A stretch of DNA of 64,000 bases. Source: Cryptosporangium phraense (GTDB taxonomy: Bacteria > Actinomycetota > Actinomycetes > Mycobacteriales > Cryptosporangiaceae). The notes under the pieces are model-generated. The model was not told the DNA's origin. It searched no databases and saw only the letters and a list, made by a program, of their open reading frames with translations. Position 1 is the first letter of the stretch. Every line of letters starts with the position of its first letter. The translations under genes were made by a program, and so were the position numbers. Location: positions 186,001-250,000 of the forward strand of contig NZ_VIRS01000003.1 of the NCBI RefSeq assembly GCF_006912135.1. Direction: 5' to 3'. Positions 43,928 to 51,917 of the stretch are shown here, piece after piece.

Positions 43928-44591
43928 TCGGCAATCAGCGCGCGGATGTGGCGTGGCGCGGCGCGGCCAGCAGTGTCTTTCGTGGCGCGGGCGGCGCGGG
44001 TGTGGCGCGGCGCGGTGGCGAGCGGTGAGCGGGCGGAGGCGGCGCGGGGAGGTAGGCGTTGCAGTGGCGGAGGCGGCGTACGAACTCGGGGGCTGGGGAT
44101 CGGGTGCCGGACCCGCTGCGCCGGCGGGCGCTACCGCACGGCGTGACCTCGGCGGTGCGCGAGTATCCGGGGCCCGGGGGGCTCGGCCGGTGGCCGGCTC
44201 AGACGCGGTGCGTACCGCTTCGGTGGGCGGGACGTAGGTGACGTCGGCGATCGTGGTTCCGCTGGTGGCCGAGGCTGCCTTCGCGGAGGGCATCCCGTTG
44301 GAGCGCGAGCCATACGCCGCCGGGGGCGGGCCGCAGCCGCCGGGGGCGGGCCGCAGCCGCCGGGGCCGCAGCCGCCGGGGGCGGGCCGCCGGGGGCGAGC
44401 CGTCGGGGGCGAGCCGCCGGGGCGCGGCCGGTCGCCGGTGGCCGGTCGCCGGGGGTTCGGCCGGTGGACGGTCGGAGCGGGTACGCACCCGGGTGCGGTG
44501 GCACCCACCGAGGGTGGGGCGGTGTTCGCGGCGAGTTCTCCGGCCGCCGCCGGTGGGGGCGGGGGATCCGCGGCCTTGCGGGGACCCGGAC
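43928..44591. repeat. Gene-poor segment with G-rich tandem repeats
   Basis: I find no convincing gene here; all frames give Arg/Pro/Gly/Ala-rich strings without family features. At 44316-44430 there is a tandem array. A 20-base unit starting GCCGCCGGGGGCGGG occurs twice perfectly (44316-44335, 44336-44355), then shortened or mutated copies follow, each with a GGGG or GGGGG run. The plus strand could form G-quadruplex-like structures. A second set of GTGGCGCGGCGCGG-type near-repeats lies at about 43949-44020. Confidence 0.6.
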
Positions 44592-45920
44592 TTAGGCGGC
44601 CGCGGTCGCGGGCTCGAGCGAGCCGAGGTGCTCGGCGATCTCGTCGAGCGGGTCGCGACGGGTCCGAAGTCCGGGCGCGGAACCGGTCGGCCGCTCCGGG
44701 CCCCAGAGCGATCCCTCGCCGGGCGCGACCGCCCCGGCCGCACCCGCCCCGACGCGGGCCACGTTCGCTTCAGCCGCGCTGGTCACCACCGCACGCGCGC
44801 CGCCCGCGCCCGCGCCGGCCGCCACCGTGCCGGCCGCGCCCGTGCCGCCCGCGCCGCCCGCGCCCACGTTGGCCGCCACCGTGTCGGGCGCAGCTGAAGC
44901 CGCCGATTCCGAAGCCATGGCAGCGGGCGCCATCGCAGCGGGCGCTGCCACAGCAACCGCGGCCGGAGCGGCCGCAGCCGCCGGAGCGGCCGCCGCTTCC
45001 GCCGCGGCTCGGCGGCGGTTCCGGATCAGGCGGGTTGCGATCACGAACACGCCGGGAAGCGCCGCCACCAGCGCGAACAACCCATAAACCACCGCGATCG
45101 TCAGACCCTCCTGACTACCGAGCCCCATCGCCCCGAACGCCCAGGCACAGAACCCCTCCCGAGGCCCCCACCCCCCGACACTCAACGGCAACGCCATCAC
45201 GACCAGCGCCAGCACCATCAACGGCAGCAGCGACCCGATCGGCGCCGACGACCCGGCCGCCCGCGCGGCCAGCACGAACGTCCCCAGGTGCGCGGCCACG
45301 ATCACAGCCGACGAGAACCCGACCCAGAGCCAGTTCCGCCGCCCCAGCAGCCCCCGCCGGACGTCCCGTCCCACCGCGGACGCCTTCCGGCGCAGCCCGG
45401 GCCGGGACACGACCACCAGAGCCAGCACGACGACGACCCCACCGGCCACCGGGACGAACCCGGACGGCACGTGCCGCCAGACGAACAGCAACAGTGCCGG
45501 GTTCAGCAGCAGCACGGCCCCACCGATCGCGAACATCGCGACCTGGCCCGCGAACCGCTCCAGCACGACCGCCCGCACACCGCGTCCGACGTCGCCGTTC
45601 TCGCGGCCGTTGCTCACGGCCCGGTGGACGTCGCCGAGCATGCCGCCGGGCAGCGTCGCGTTGAGGAACAGCGACTGGTAGTAGTCGGCGACCGCGGTGC
45701 GCAGCGGCAGCTTGATGCCGAGCCCGCGGGCGGCCAGGCACCAGCGCCAGGCGCTGGCCACGGTGGCGAGCAGGCCGATGCCGAACGCGGCGAGCAGCGT
45801 CCACCCGTTGATGACCCGCAGGCCGTCGAGGAACGCGCTGGACCCCAGACGCCAGAGCAGCACCGCGAGGATGCCGACTCCGCCGAGCGTCTTGGCCCAG
45901 CCGAAAACCCGCTGCTTCAT
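44592..45920 (-). CDS. LPG-synthase-TM / UPF0104-like multi-span membrane protein
   Basis: A 442-residue protein with about eight hydrophobic segments in residues 10-325, resembling the flippase-like membrane domain of lysylphosphatidylglycerol synthase and AglD-type proteins. Family landmarks are LPLRTAVADYYQSLFLNATLPGG (in two parts), ERFAGQVAMF and ALPLSVGGWGPREGFCAW. The last 115 residues are a low-complexity Ala/Gly/Pro-rich cytoplasmic tail, possibly repeat-expanded. ATG 45920 overlaps the methyltransferase stop (ATGA). It is the final gene of the long minus-strand run, where a lipid-linked intermediate could be flipped or held; that role is inferred. Confidence 0.85.
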   Translation of the reverse strand: MKQRVFGWAKTLGGVGILAVLLWRLGSSAFLDGLRVINGWTLLAAFGIGLLATVASAWRWCLAARGLGIKLPLRTAVADYYQSLFLNATLPGGMLGDVHRAVSNGRENGDVGRGVRAVVLERFAGQVAMFAIGGAVLLLNPALLLFVWRHVPSGFVPVAGGVVVVLALVVVSRPGLRRKASAVGRDVRRGLLGRRNWLWVGFSSAVIVAAHLGTFVLAARAAGSSAPIGSLLPLMVLALVVMALPLSVGGWGPREGFCAWAFGAMGLGSQEGLTIAVVYGLFALVAALPGVFVIATRLIRNRRRAAAEAAAAPAAAAAPAAVAVAAPAAMAPAAMASESAASAAPDTVAANVGAGGAGGTGAAGTVAAGAGAGGARAVVTSAAEANVARVGAGAAGAVAPGEGSLWGPERPTGSAPGLRTRRDPLDEIAEHLGSLEPATAAA

Positions 45921-46783
45921 CGTTGCGCCCCGGAAGTGGAATCGTTCGCCCGGCGTGGCAGGGCGAGGAGGTCGGTGTGGTGGAGGATGACCCGGAGTTC
46001 GCCCGTGGCGAGGGCGTCCAGTCGCCGGGTCAGGTAGTCGGTCGCGTCGAGCGACGGGCGCTGGGCCGCGGCCGCCGCGACCCAGCCGCGGAGCCACTCG
46101 TCGATCAGCGCCGCGTGCGAGGAGTCGAGCCGCCACGGTGTGGAGGCGACGTGCACGGTGGCTCCGCGGGACGCGAAGGCCTGGGCCGCGTACTCGCCGG
46201 CGTCCGGCCCGAGCAGTTCCCGGCCCGGGACGTGGGACCGCAGGTGCGCGGCGAATCCGTCCGCGAACTCGGCGTCCGACTCGTCGGACGGAGTGAACTC
46301 GACGGCGCCGGTCACCGAGAGCGTGAGCAACGCCGGGCAGCCGGCCGACGAGCAGGCCGCCGCCAGGCGGTCGACCTCGTCGCGGCTGAGCAGGTCGAGC
46401 AGAGCCGAGGCGGTGACCAGCGACGTCGAGAGCAGGTCGCCGGAGGTGAGCTCGGTCAGGTCGGCGTGCCGGGTCATGACCGTCACCGCGGACCCGTCGG
46501 ACGCGGTCGTGGCCGCCTGGGAGGCCGCGAACGCGAGCAGGTCGGCGTCGTGGTCCTGGAGGATCCAGCGCTGCGGGCCGGGCAGCTGCGGCGCCAGCCA
46601 CCGCTGCATCGAGCCGGTCCCGGTCCCGAGGTCCCGGATCAACAGGTCGCCGCTCAGCCGGGGCCGCAGCAGTGAGAGCAGCGACTGCGAGCGGGCCGCC
46701 GCGTCGGCAGGCTCACGGAGCCCGAGCCACGACGAGGCGTAGCGCGGTGCGTCGGTGAGGGTCAACGGGTCTCCGGTGCTCAT
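45917..46783 (-). CDS. SAM-dependent methyltransferase-like protein
   Basis: A 288-residue soluble protein. LLIRDLGTGTGSMQRWLAP near residues 47-65 is a SAM motif I, WILQDHDADLLAFA is motif II with its acidic residue, and STSLVTASALLDLLSRDEVD gives the motif IV region. Overlaps both neighbours by 4 bases, so it is tightly coupled to the CDP-alcohol phosphatidyltransferase and the membrane protein. The acceptor is unknown; a lipid or glycan head group is possible from context. Confidence 0.85.
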   Translation of the reverse strand: MSTGDPLTLTDAPRYASSWLGLREPADAAARSQSLLSLLRPRLSGDLLIRDLGTGTGSMQRWLAPQLPGPQRWILQDHDADLLAFAASQAATTASDGSAVTVMTRHADLTELTSGDLLSTSLVTASALLDLLSRDEVDRLAAACSSAGCPALLTLSVTGAVEFTPSDESDAEFADGFAAHLRSHVPGRELLGPDAGEYAAQAFASRGATVHVASTPWRLDSSHAALIDEWLRGWVAAAAAQRPSLDATDYLTRRLDALATGELRVILHHTDLLALPRRANDSTSGAQR

Positions 46784-47550
46784 GAGTGCTGGCCTACCCC
46801 GATGAACGGCCGCGACGCGGAAGCGGTTCGAATCGAAACCGCGCGCCGCCGGTACAGGAACCGGATGTCCCGGCCGAACGACCAGCTGACGACCCCCAGC
46901 GACAACCCCACCAGCACCCCCGCGGCCGCCACCGGCAGCAGCCCGGACGCGGCCACCACCAGCACGAACCCCAGCGCCGCGGCGATCGCGCTGCGCGACT
47001 GCCGCCGGGGCAGGTCGCCCCGCAGCCACGGCAGCGCCCACCCGGCCACCACGTACGCGTACCGGAGCGCGCCGATCGCGATCACCCAGCCGCCCAGCGA
47101 CTGCGCCAGGTAGACCGTCAGCACCAGGGCCAGGATCGAGTCGACCTCACCGTCGAAACGCGCGCCCAGCGCCGTCGTGGTGCCGGTCCGGCGGGCCACC
47201 TGGCCGTCGATCCCGTCCATGAGCCAGGCCACGAACGCGACGCCCACCAGCGCGCCGACGTGCACCGAGGTCGTGAACGAGTCGGCCACCAGCGCGGTGA
47301 CCCCGCCGACCAGCGTGCAGCGGGCCAGCGTCACCGCGTTGGCCGGACCGAACGACTCCGCGCCCGACCGGTGCAGCGCGCCGGTGAGGAACACCCAGGT
47401 GGCGATCGAGAACGCGACGCCGGCCAGCCACCCGGTGGGGGCGAGCCCGACGGTGCCGGCCAGAACGCCGAGAACGCCGAACTGCGCGACCACTCCGAGG
47501 ACGGGCCCGAGAACCGGACCCGTCGTGCTGACTCGAACGTCGACCGTCAC
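46780..47550 (-). CDS. CDP-alcohol phosphatidyltransferase family protein
   Basis: Integral membrane enzyme that would transfer a phospho-alcohol moiety from a CDP-activated donor. A 256-residue protein with about six membrane segments. The full signature DG-x2-AR-x8-G-x3-D-x3-D is present in MDGIDGQVARRTGTTTALG continuing ARFDGEVD (near residues 110-136), so catalysis is expected. GTG 47550 lacks a strong SD. The HAD gene ends 85 bases upstream; the methyltransferase overlaps downstream. The alcohol acceptor is unknown and need not be a housekeeping one, because this gene sits inside a specialised cluster. Confidence 0.92.
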   Translation of the reverse strand: MTVDVRVSTTGPVLGPVLGVVAQFGVLGVLAGTVGLAPTGWLAGVAFSIATWVFLTGALHRSGAESFGPANAVTLARCTLVGGVTALVADSFTTSVHVGALVGVAFVAWLMDGIDGQVARRTGTTTALGARFDGEVDSILALVLTVYLAQSLGGWVIAIGALRYAYVVAGWALPWLRGDLPRRQSRSAIAAALGFVLVVAASGLLPVAAAGVLVGLSLGVVSWSFGRDIRFLYRRRAVSIRTASASRPFIGVGQHS

Positions 47551-47635
47551 TGATCCACCCGTTTCGCCCAGGCGCGACGTTGTGTCGCGCGCCGGGAAAC
47601 ACGGGGCTGCGCTCAGGAAGGTTCAGGGTTTCGCG

Positions 47636-48304
47636 TCAAACAAGCGACAGAACTTGAGAAAGCCCGCGCGGACCCGTCGCCGCCGGCCGGGGCAGCAGGA
47701 ACACGTGCATGCCGGCGGCGATCGCCCCGGAGTCGGTGAGCGGGTTGTCACCGACCATCAGACAGCGCGCCGGATCCACGTCGAGCTGCTCCGACGCGGC
47801 CAGGAACACCGGCACCGCCGGCTTGCACATCCCGTGCTGGAACGACATGACGACGCCGTCCACGTAGGCCATCACGCCGAGCGCGTCCAGGGCCGGACGC
47901 AGGTCGAAGCCGGTATCGCTGACGATCCCGATCTTCGTCCCGCGTTCGGCCAGCGCGCGCAGCGTCGGGACCGTGTCCTCGAACGCCTCCCAGGAGGCGG
48001 CGTCGATCGTCAGCGCGTAGAGCCGTTCGCTCAGGCCGGGCGCGAGCGTCTCGCACCCGGCCGCGGTGTAGAGCGCGGTCCACACGTCGTGGTGTTTCTC
48101 GGTGGACAGGTCCCGGCCCTTGGCCATCTCCTCGGCCGTGCTGCTGCGGTCGAGGACCCGCTTCCACACGTCGGCCACTTCGCCCGGGTCCAGCGGGGCC
48201 GCGCCCAGGTCGTCGGCTGCGCGGTGCAGCAGCGTCTCGCCGCTGCCGGACAGCCGGATCAGCGTGTCACCCGCGTCGAACAGGACTGCCTCGAACTGGC
48301 TCAC
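47636..48304 (-). CDS. HAD superfamily hydrolase
   Basis: A 222-residue phosphatase-like protein. Motif I is VLFDAGDTL with nucleophile Asp10, motif II is in GIVSDTGFD, the motif III Lys is in HGMCKP, and motif IV reads CLMVGDNPLTDSGAIAAGM. The cap domain lies at about residues 15-90. GTG 48304 overlaps the glycosyltransferase stop as GTGA. In this cluster it may dephosphorylate a biosynthetic intermediate. Confidence 0.92.
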   Translation of the reverse strand: MSQFEAVLFDAGDTLIRLSGSGETLLHRAADDLGAAPLDPGEVADVWKRVLDRSSTAEEMAKGRDLSTEKHHDVWTALYTAAGCETLAPGLSERLYALTIDAASWEAFEDTVPTLRALAERGTKIGIVSDTGFDLRPALDALGVMAYVDGVVMSFQHGMCKPAVPVFLAASEQLDVDPARCLMVGDNPLTDSGAIAAGMHVFLLPRPAATGPRGLSQVLSLV

Positions 48305-49371
48305 GTCCGCGTCTCCTCCACTACGGCCCGGATCTCAGTGAATAGCACGCGAGCGGTGTCGTCCCAGTTCGGAAAGGATTCCGATCGGGTCTTCGCCGCC
48401 GCGGCCATCTCCCGGCGACGCGGCTCGTTCTCGGCCAGCGTCCGCAGTGCGGAGGTGAGCCCCCGGACGTCGCCGGGCGGCACCGCGAACCCCTCGACGC
48501 CGTCCCGGGCCAGGTGGGGCAGGTTCCCCGCGTCCCAGCCGACGACCGGCAGCCCCTCGGCCATCGCCTCGCTGTACACGGTCCCGTACGGTTCGCGAAG
48601 GCTGGCCAGCGCGAACACGTCGGCCGACCGGTAGTACCCGACGACCTCGGCCGGGCTGACGAGCCCGTGCGTCTTCACCCGGCCGTCGAGGTCCGGCCGG
48701 GTCAGCCGGGCGCTGACCTTGGCCGCGTACTCCGGATCGACGTTCGGATCGCCCACCAGGTGCAGGGTCACCGCCTCCGGCGGCAGCTTCGCGACCGCCT
48801 CCAGCAGGTCGAGCAACCCCTTCCGCTCGACCCAGTTGCCGACCGAGAGCACCGCGATCCGCCGTCCCTGCCGCAGGTCGCCCTGCGGCGCGACCGGCGC
48901 GTCGGCCGGGTCGCGGCCGGGTGCCACGACCGTCAGCCGGTCCGCGGGCATTCCCGACGCGCGGAGGGTGTCCGCCAGGTCCTCGCTGGCGATCAACAAT
49001 TTGGACGCGTAGCGGTACGCGCGCCGATCAAGGACTTTTTGGACGTATTGCCGGACGCCCGCGTGGTCGATGCCGCCCGGAGGCTGGTGGAGCATGCCGA
49101 CGATCGGGGGGAGCCCCTTCGCCGGGAGCCACGGGCCGACGAACGCCGCCGCGATGCTGTCGAGCAGGATCGCGTCGGCGTCGCGCAGCCGGCCGAGCAG
49201 ACCGCGGCCGGCGGCGACCGACGCCGGGAACGACCGCTCCGGGACCGAGACGAAGTCGAGGCGGGCGTCGTTCGCGGCCGCCCGGTCGGCGACGCGCCGG
49301 TGGTAGAGGTACCCACCGGTCATCGTCGCCGGGTCGCCGAGGGTCAGCAGCGATACCTGTAGCGGGCTCAG
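48301..49371 (-). CDS. Glycosyltransferase family 4-like protein, probable CTG start
   Basis: A GT-B glycosyltransferase of about 356 residues. The C-terminal donor domain has VLSVGNWVERKGLLDLLEA, then ADVFALASLREPYGTVYSEA and MAEGLPVVGWDAGNLP, with the GT4 E-x7-E type arrangement. The first ATG (49323) falls after the essential first Rossmann strand; the frame stays meaningful upstream as LQVSLLTLGDPATMTGGYLY. The only start-like codon there is CTG 49371, overlapping the PTPS stop as CTGA, just as neighbours overlap by ATGA or GTGA. If CTG is not used, the product would start at 49323 with 340 residues. The donor and acceptor are unknown. Confidence 0.85.
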   Translation of the reverse strand: MSPLQVSLLTLGDPATMTGGYLYHRRVADRAAANDARLDFVSVPERSFPASVAAGRGLLGRLRDADAILLDSIAAAFVGPWLPAKGLPPIVGMLHQPPGGIDHAGVRQYVQKVLDRRAYRYASKLLIASEDLADTLRASGMPADRLTVVAPGRDPADAPVAPQGDLRQGRRIAVLSVGNWVERKGLLDLLEAVAKLPPEAVTLHLVGDPNVDPEYAAKVSARLTRPDLDGRVKTHGLVSPAEVVGYYRSADVFALASLREPYGTVYSEAMAEGLPVVGWDAGNLPHLARDGVEGFAVPPGDVRGLTSALRTLAENEPRRREMAAAAKTRSESFPNWDDTARVLFTEIRAVVEETRT

Positions 49372-49760
49372 GCGAGCACGCCCGAGTAGCCGCCGAACTC
49401 GCTCGCGTTCTCGTAGACGCGGACCGCGAGGTCGGCGCCGGGGGTCTTGATCGCGGCGCCGATCTTCCCGTGCACCCAGAACGCGAACGACTCGACGGTG
49501 ACCGCCTCGGTGCCCAGCTCCGGGGCGACGATCTCGTCCAGATCCGCGTCCTGGAGCCGCCCGGTGAGTTCTTCGAGCGCTCCGACCAGGACGTCCAGGT
49601 CGACGACCATGCCCTTGTCGTCGAGTTCCTCGCGGGACACCACCAGCGTCAGCCGGTAGTCGTGGGAGTGCCGTTCGCCTTCCGGCGGAGGCATGTCGGG
49701 CATGGTGTGGAATGCGCGGACCTCGCGCTCGGTGCCGGTTTGGTACATGCGTTCATTCAT
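49368..49760 (-). CDS. 6-pyruvoyl-tetrahydropterin synthase / QueD family homologue with Cys-to-Glu change
   Basis: A 130-residue T-fold protein. The zinc ligands are visible as FH (near 18-19) and HSHDY (near 32-36). The catalytic Cys found four residues before the first His of the HxH motif in PTPS and QueD is Glu here (EGERHSHD). Such a change is known in PTPS-III-type enzymes that make 6-hydroxymethyl-dihydropterin. The second half, VTVESFAFWVHGKI and AVRVYENASEFGGY, holds the conserved Glu near the C-terminus. The start at ATG 49760 overlaps the dehydrogenase stop; ATG 49748 is also possible. The function within the cluster is unknown. Confidence 0.85.
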   Translation of the reverse strand: MNERMYQTGTEREVRAFHTMPDMPPPEGERHSHDYRLTLVVSREELDDKGMVVDLDVLVGALEELTGRLQDADLDEIVAPELGTEAVTVESFAFWVHGKIGAAIKTPGADLAVRVYENASEFGGYSGVLA

Positions 49761-50721
49761 ACCGGAGGGCGGCGTGCAGCACTCCGGCGTCGCCGCGATC
49801 GAGGGTGGCATATGCCTCAGCCGCGTCCGGAAAAGCGAACTCGGTGGTGGCCAGGGCCTTCAGCGGGAGCACGTCGAGAAGGTCGCGGGCGGCCTCCCGG
49901 CGGCGGGCGTTGGTCCAGCGGCCCTGGGCCGCGTAGGGGATCGTCGAGACCTGGCTGCTGCGGATCGTCAGACGGCGCCGGTGGAAGTGCTCACCGAGGG
50001 GGAGCGCAACCGGCTTCGTGCCGTACCAGGACCCGACGAGCGCGGTGCCCTCGTGCGCGAGGAGCGAGAGGCCACCGGCCAGCGCGGCCGGGGCGCCGGA
50101 CGTCTCGACCAGCAGCGAGACGCCGGTCCCGACCCGCGCCGGAAGCTCGTCGGGGTGCGCGGTGCGCAGGCCGAGCGACTCGGCGAGCGCCCGGCGGGCC
50201 TCGCGCGGCTCGGCCGCGACGACCTGCGCGCCGGCCCGGGCGAGCAGCAGCGACGTGAGCAGCCCGATGGCGCCCAGGCCCAGCACGACGACCGGTTCCT
50301 CGAGGACCGGGCCGGCGTCCAGGCTGAGCTGGAGCGCGGTCTCGACCAGCGGGAACATCGTCCCGAGGCGCGGATCGAGGTGATCGGGGAGGACGACGAC
50401 GTCGTCGGCCGCGGCGCTGAACCGGTCCTGGTGCGGGTGGAACGCGAAGACGGTCTTCCCGGCCAGCGGGCCCTGTTCGACGACGCCGACGCAGCTGTAG
50501 CCGTACTGGAACGGGTAGCTGAACCCGCCGTCGGCCAGCGCGGACAGCGTCTCGTCGCGCTCGGTGTCGGGGTTCAGCTCCCCGCGGTAGGCGAGCAGTT
50601 CGGTGCCCGCGCTGATGCCGGAGAAGCGCGTCCGGACGAGGAGGTCCGCGGGCTCCGGATCCGGAACCGGACGGACCTCCACCTCGCGCGGGGCGGTGAA
50701 CCAGACGGCGTGTGTGCTCAT
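49753..50721 (-). CDS. MDR-type dehydrogenase without zinc ligands (BchC-like)
   Basis: A 322-residue medium-chain dehydrogenase. The NAD(P) motif VVVLGLGAIGLLTSLL is near residues 140-155. The N-terminal catalytic region reads SGISAGTELLAYRG, as in BchC-like proteins, with no zinc-binding Cys. The structural-zinc four-Cys lobe is missing too, so it is a short, probably zinc-independent member. Overlaps DUF4185-like upstream (ATGA) and the PTPS-like gene downstream. It probably reduces or oxidises an intermediate made with the PTPS-like protein. Confidence 0.88.
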   Translation of the reverse strand: MSTHAVWFTAPREVEVRPVPDPEPADLLVRTRFSGISAGTELLAYRGELNPDTERDETLSALADGGFSYPFQYGYSCVGVVEQGPLAGKTVFAFHPHQDRFSAAADDVVVLPDHLDPRLGTMFPLVETALQLSLDAGPVLEEPVVVLGLGAIGLLTSLLLARAGAQVVAAEPREARRALAESLGLRTAHPDELPARVGTGVSLLVETSGAPAALAGGLSLLAHEGTALVGSWYGTKPVALPLGEHFHRRRLTIRSSQVSTIPYAAQGRWTNARRREAARDLLDVLPLKALATTEFAFPDAAEAYATLDRGDAGVLHAALRYE

Positions 50722-51890
50722 GGCTCGAACGTAACTTTCGTCAGGCGGAGTTCACCGCTGTCGGCGTGGAAGTAGGTCAGGTACTGGGTGAGGCCGTCGT
50801 GTTCGGCGTACTCGGGGTGGGCGAACGCGGCGTAGTTCGGTCGGCGGCCGCTCGTCGTCAGGATCGGGAACGCGGCCGACCACGGGCCGGTGGGGGAGCC
50901 GCCGATCTGGGCCCGGATCGTGTCGTCGACGCCCGGCAGGTAGACGTTGAGCCAGCCCTCGAGGGCCGGGTCGTAGAACACGGTGTTGCCGGCCGAGCCG
51001 GCCCGGATCGTGCCGACGGCCCGGTCCGGGTTGGACGACCAGCCGGTGCCGGTCCAGAAGCGCCAGCGCAGCCGGTCGGTGATCCGGTCGAGCGGGGCCC
51101 GGGCCAGCCGGCAGACGGAGTCGCAGTCGCCGTACACGTAGACGTCGTCCCCGACGACGACCGCGGCGGCGGCGTAGGCGGCCGACGGCGGGAAGAACAT
51201 CGTCGGGTCGGGGCCCTCGATGCTCCGGACGTCCTGGCCGCGTTCGGCGGGCAACCGGCGGATCTCGCGCGTCCGCAGGTCGACGGCGAGGATGCCGGTG
51301 CCGAGCGCGCGCCCGAACGGGCCCGAGCACGGCGTTCCCTCCGCGCCGCTCCGGCAGAGCTTCGTGTAGAAGACGAGCAGCCGGGCCCGGTGCGGGTCGG
51401 CGATCACCGGTCCGGGCCAGAACGCGAACGAGGCCCCGCAGTAGACGTCGCCGGCGGGCGTGCAGCCGGTCGCGTGCCGCTGCTGGAACGCCGCTTCGGC
51501 CGGGGTGTGGCCGAACAGCGCGGCCGGGTCGCGTCCGCTCGTGCCGAAGACGTCGGAGCTGGTCAGCGTGATCCCGTCGGCGGCCCGCAGGTCGCGGGTG
51601 GACGCGGCCGAGTTCGACAGGAAGCCCTCCGGGTCGCGCAGCACGGTGTCGGCGAAGACCCAGGCCGACCGGTCGCCGTAGCGGGTGCTCTGGCCGTCGT
51701 CCCGGGCGACGACCCGCCCGTTCTGGGTGAGCGGGCCGAGGTCGGCCGCGTGCACGGACGGGATCGGCGGCACCGCGTCGCGGACGGTCTCGGCCCCCTC
51801 CGGCGTCCGGCGCACGACGCCGAAGCCCACGACGACGACGATCACGAGCGCGACCAGCACGGCGATGATGCGCCGCTCCGGTACCGCCAC
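50718..51890 (-). CDS. Secreted or anchored DUF4185-like beta-propeller protein
   Basis: A 390-residue protein with a signal-anchor at about residues 8-27 and an extracellular part that looks like a five-bladed propeller of the DUF4185 / glycosidase-like type: SAWVFADTVL near 75-84, SFAFWPGPVI, VFYTKLC, VYVYGDCDSVCRL and the C-terminal LTQYLTYFHADSGEL. Such proteins may bind or cleave glycans; no catalytic triad is certain. GTG 51890 follows GAGGGC. Overlaps the dehydrogenase start. The MFS gene ends 27 bases upstream, so they are likely one transcript. Confidence 0.75.
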   Translation of the reverse strand: MAVPERRIIAVLVALVIVVVVGFGVVRRTPEGAETVRDAVPPIPSVHAADLGPLTQNGRVVARDDGQSTRYGDRSAWVFADTVLRDPEGFLSNSAASTRDLRAADGITLTSSDVFGTSGRDPAALFGHTPAEAAFQQRHATGCTPAGDVYCGASFAFWPGPVIADPHRARLLVFYTKLCRSGAEGTPCSGPFGRALGTGILAVDLRTREIRRLPAERGQDVRSIEGPDPTMFFPPSAAYAAAAVVVGDDVYVYGDCDSVCRLARAPLDRITDRLRWRFWTGTGWSSNPDRAVGTIRAGSAGNTVFYDPALEGWLNVYLPGVDDTIRAQIGGSPTGPWSAAFPILTTSGRRPNYAAFAHPEYAEHDGLTQYLTYFHADSGELRLTKVTFEP

Positions 51891-51917
51891 GCCCTCAACG
51901 TACCGGCTGGTAGGTCC

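Noticed and set aside
44238-44897. Possible plus-strand gene with start TSAIVVPLVAEAAFAEG
   Set aside because: After the first 25 codons it runs through the tandem repeats and then antisense to the membrane protein gene; no family features.
49753-50721. Classical zinc-dependent alcohol dehydrogenase
   Set aside because: Catalytic and structural zinc Cys residues are missing, so the zinc-containing label is not supported.
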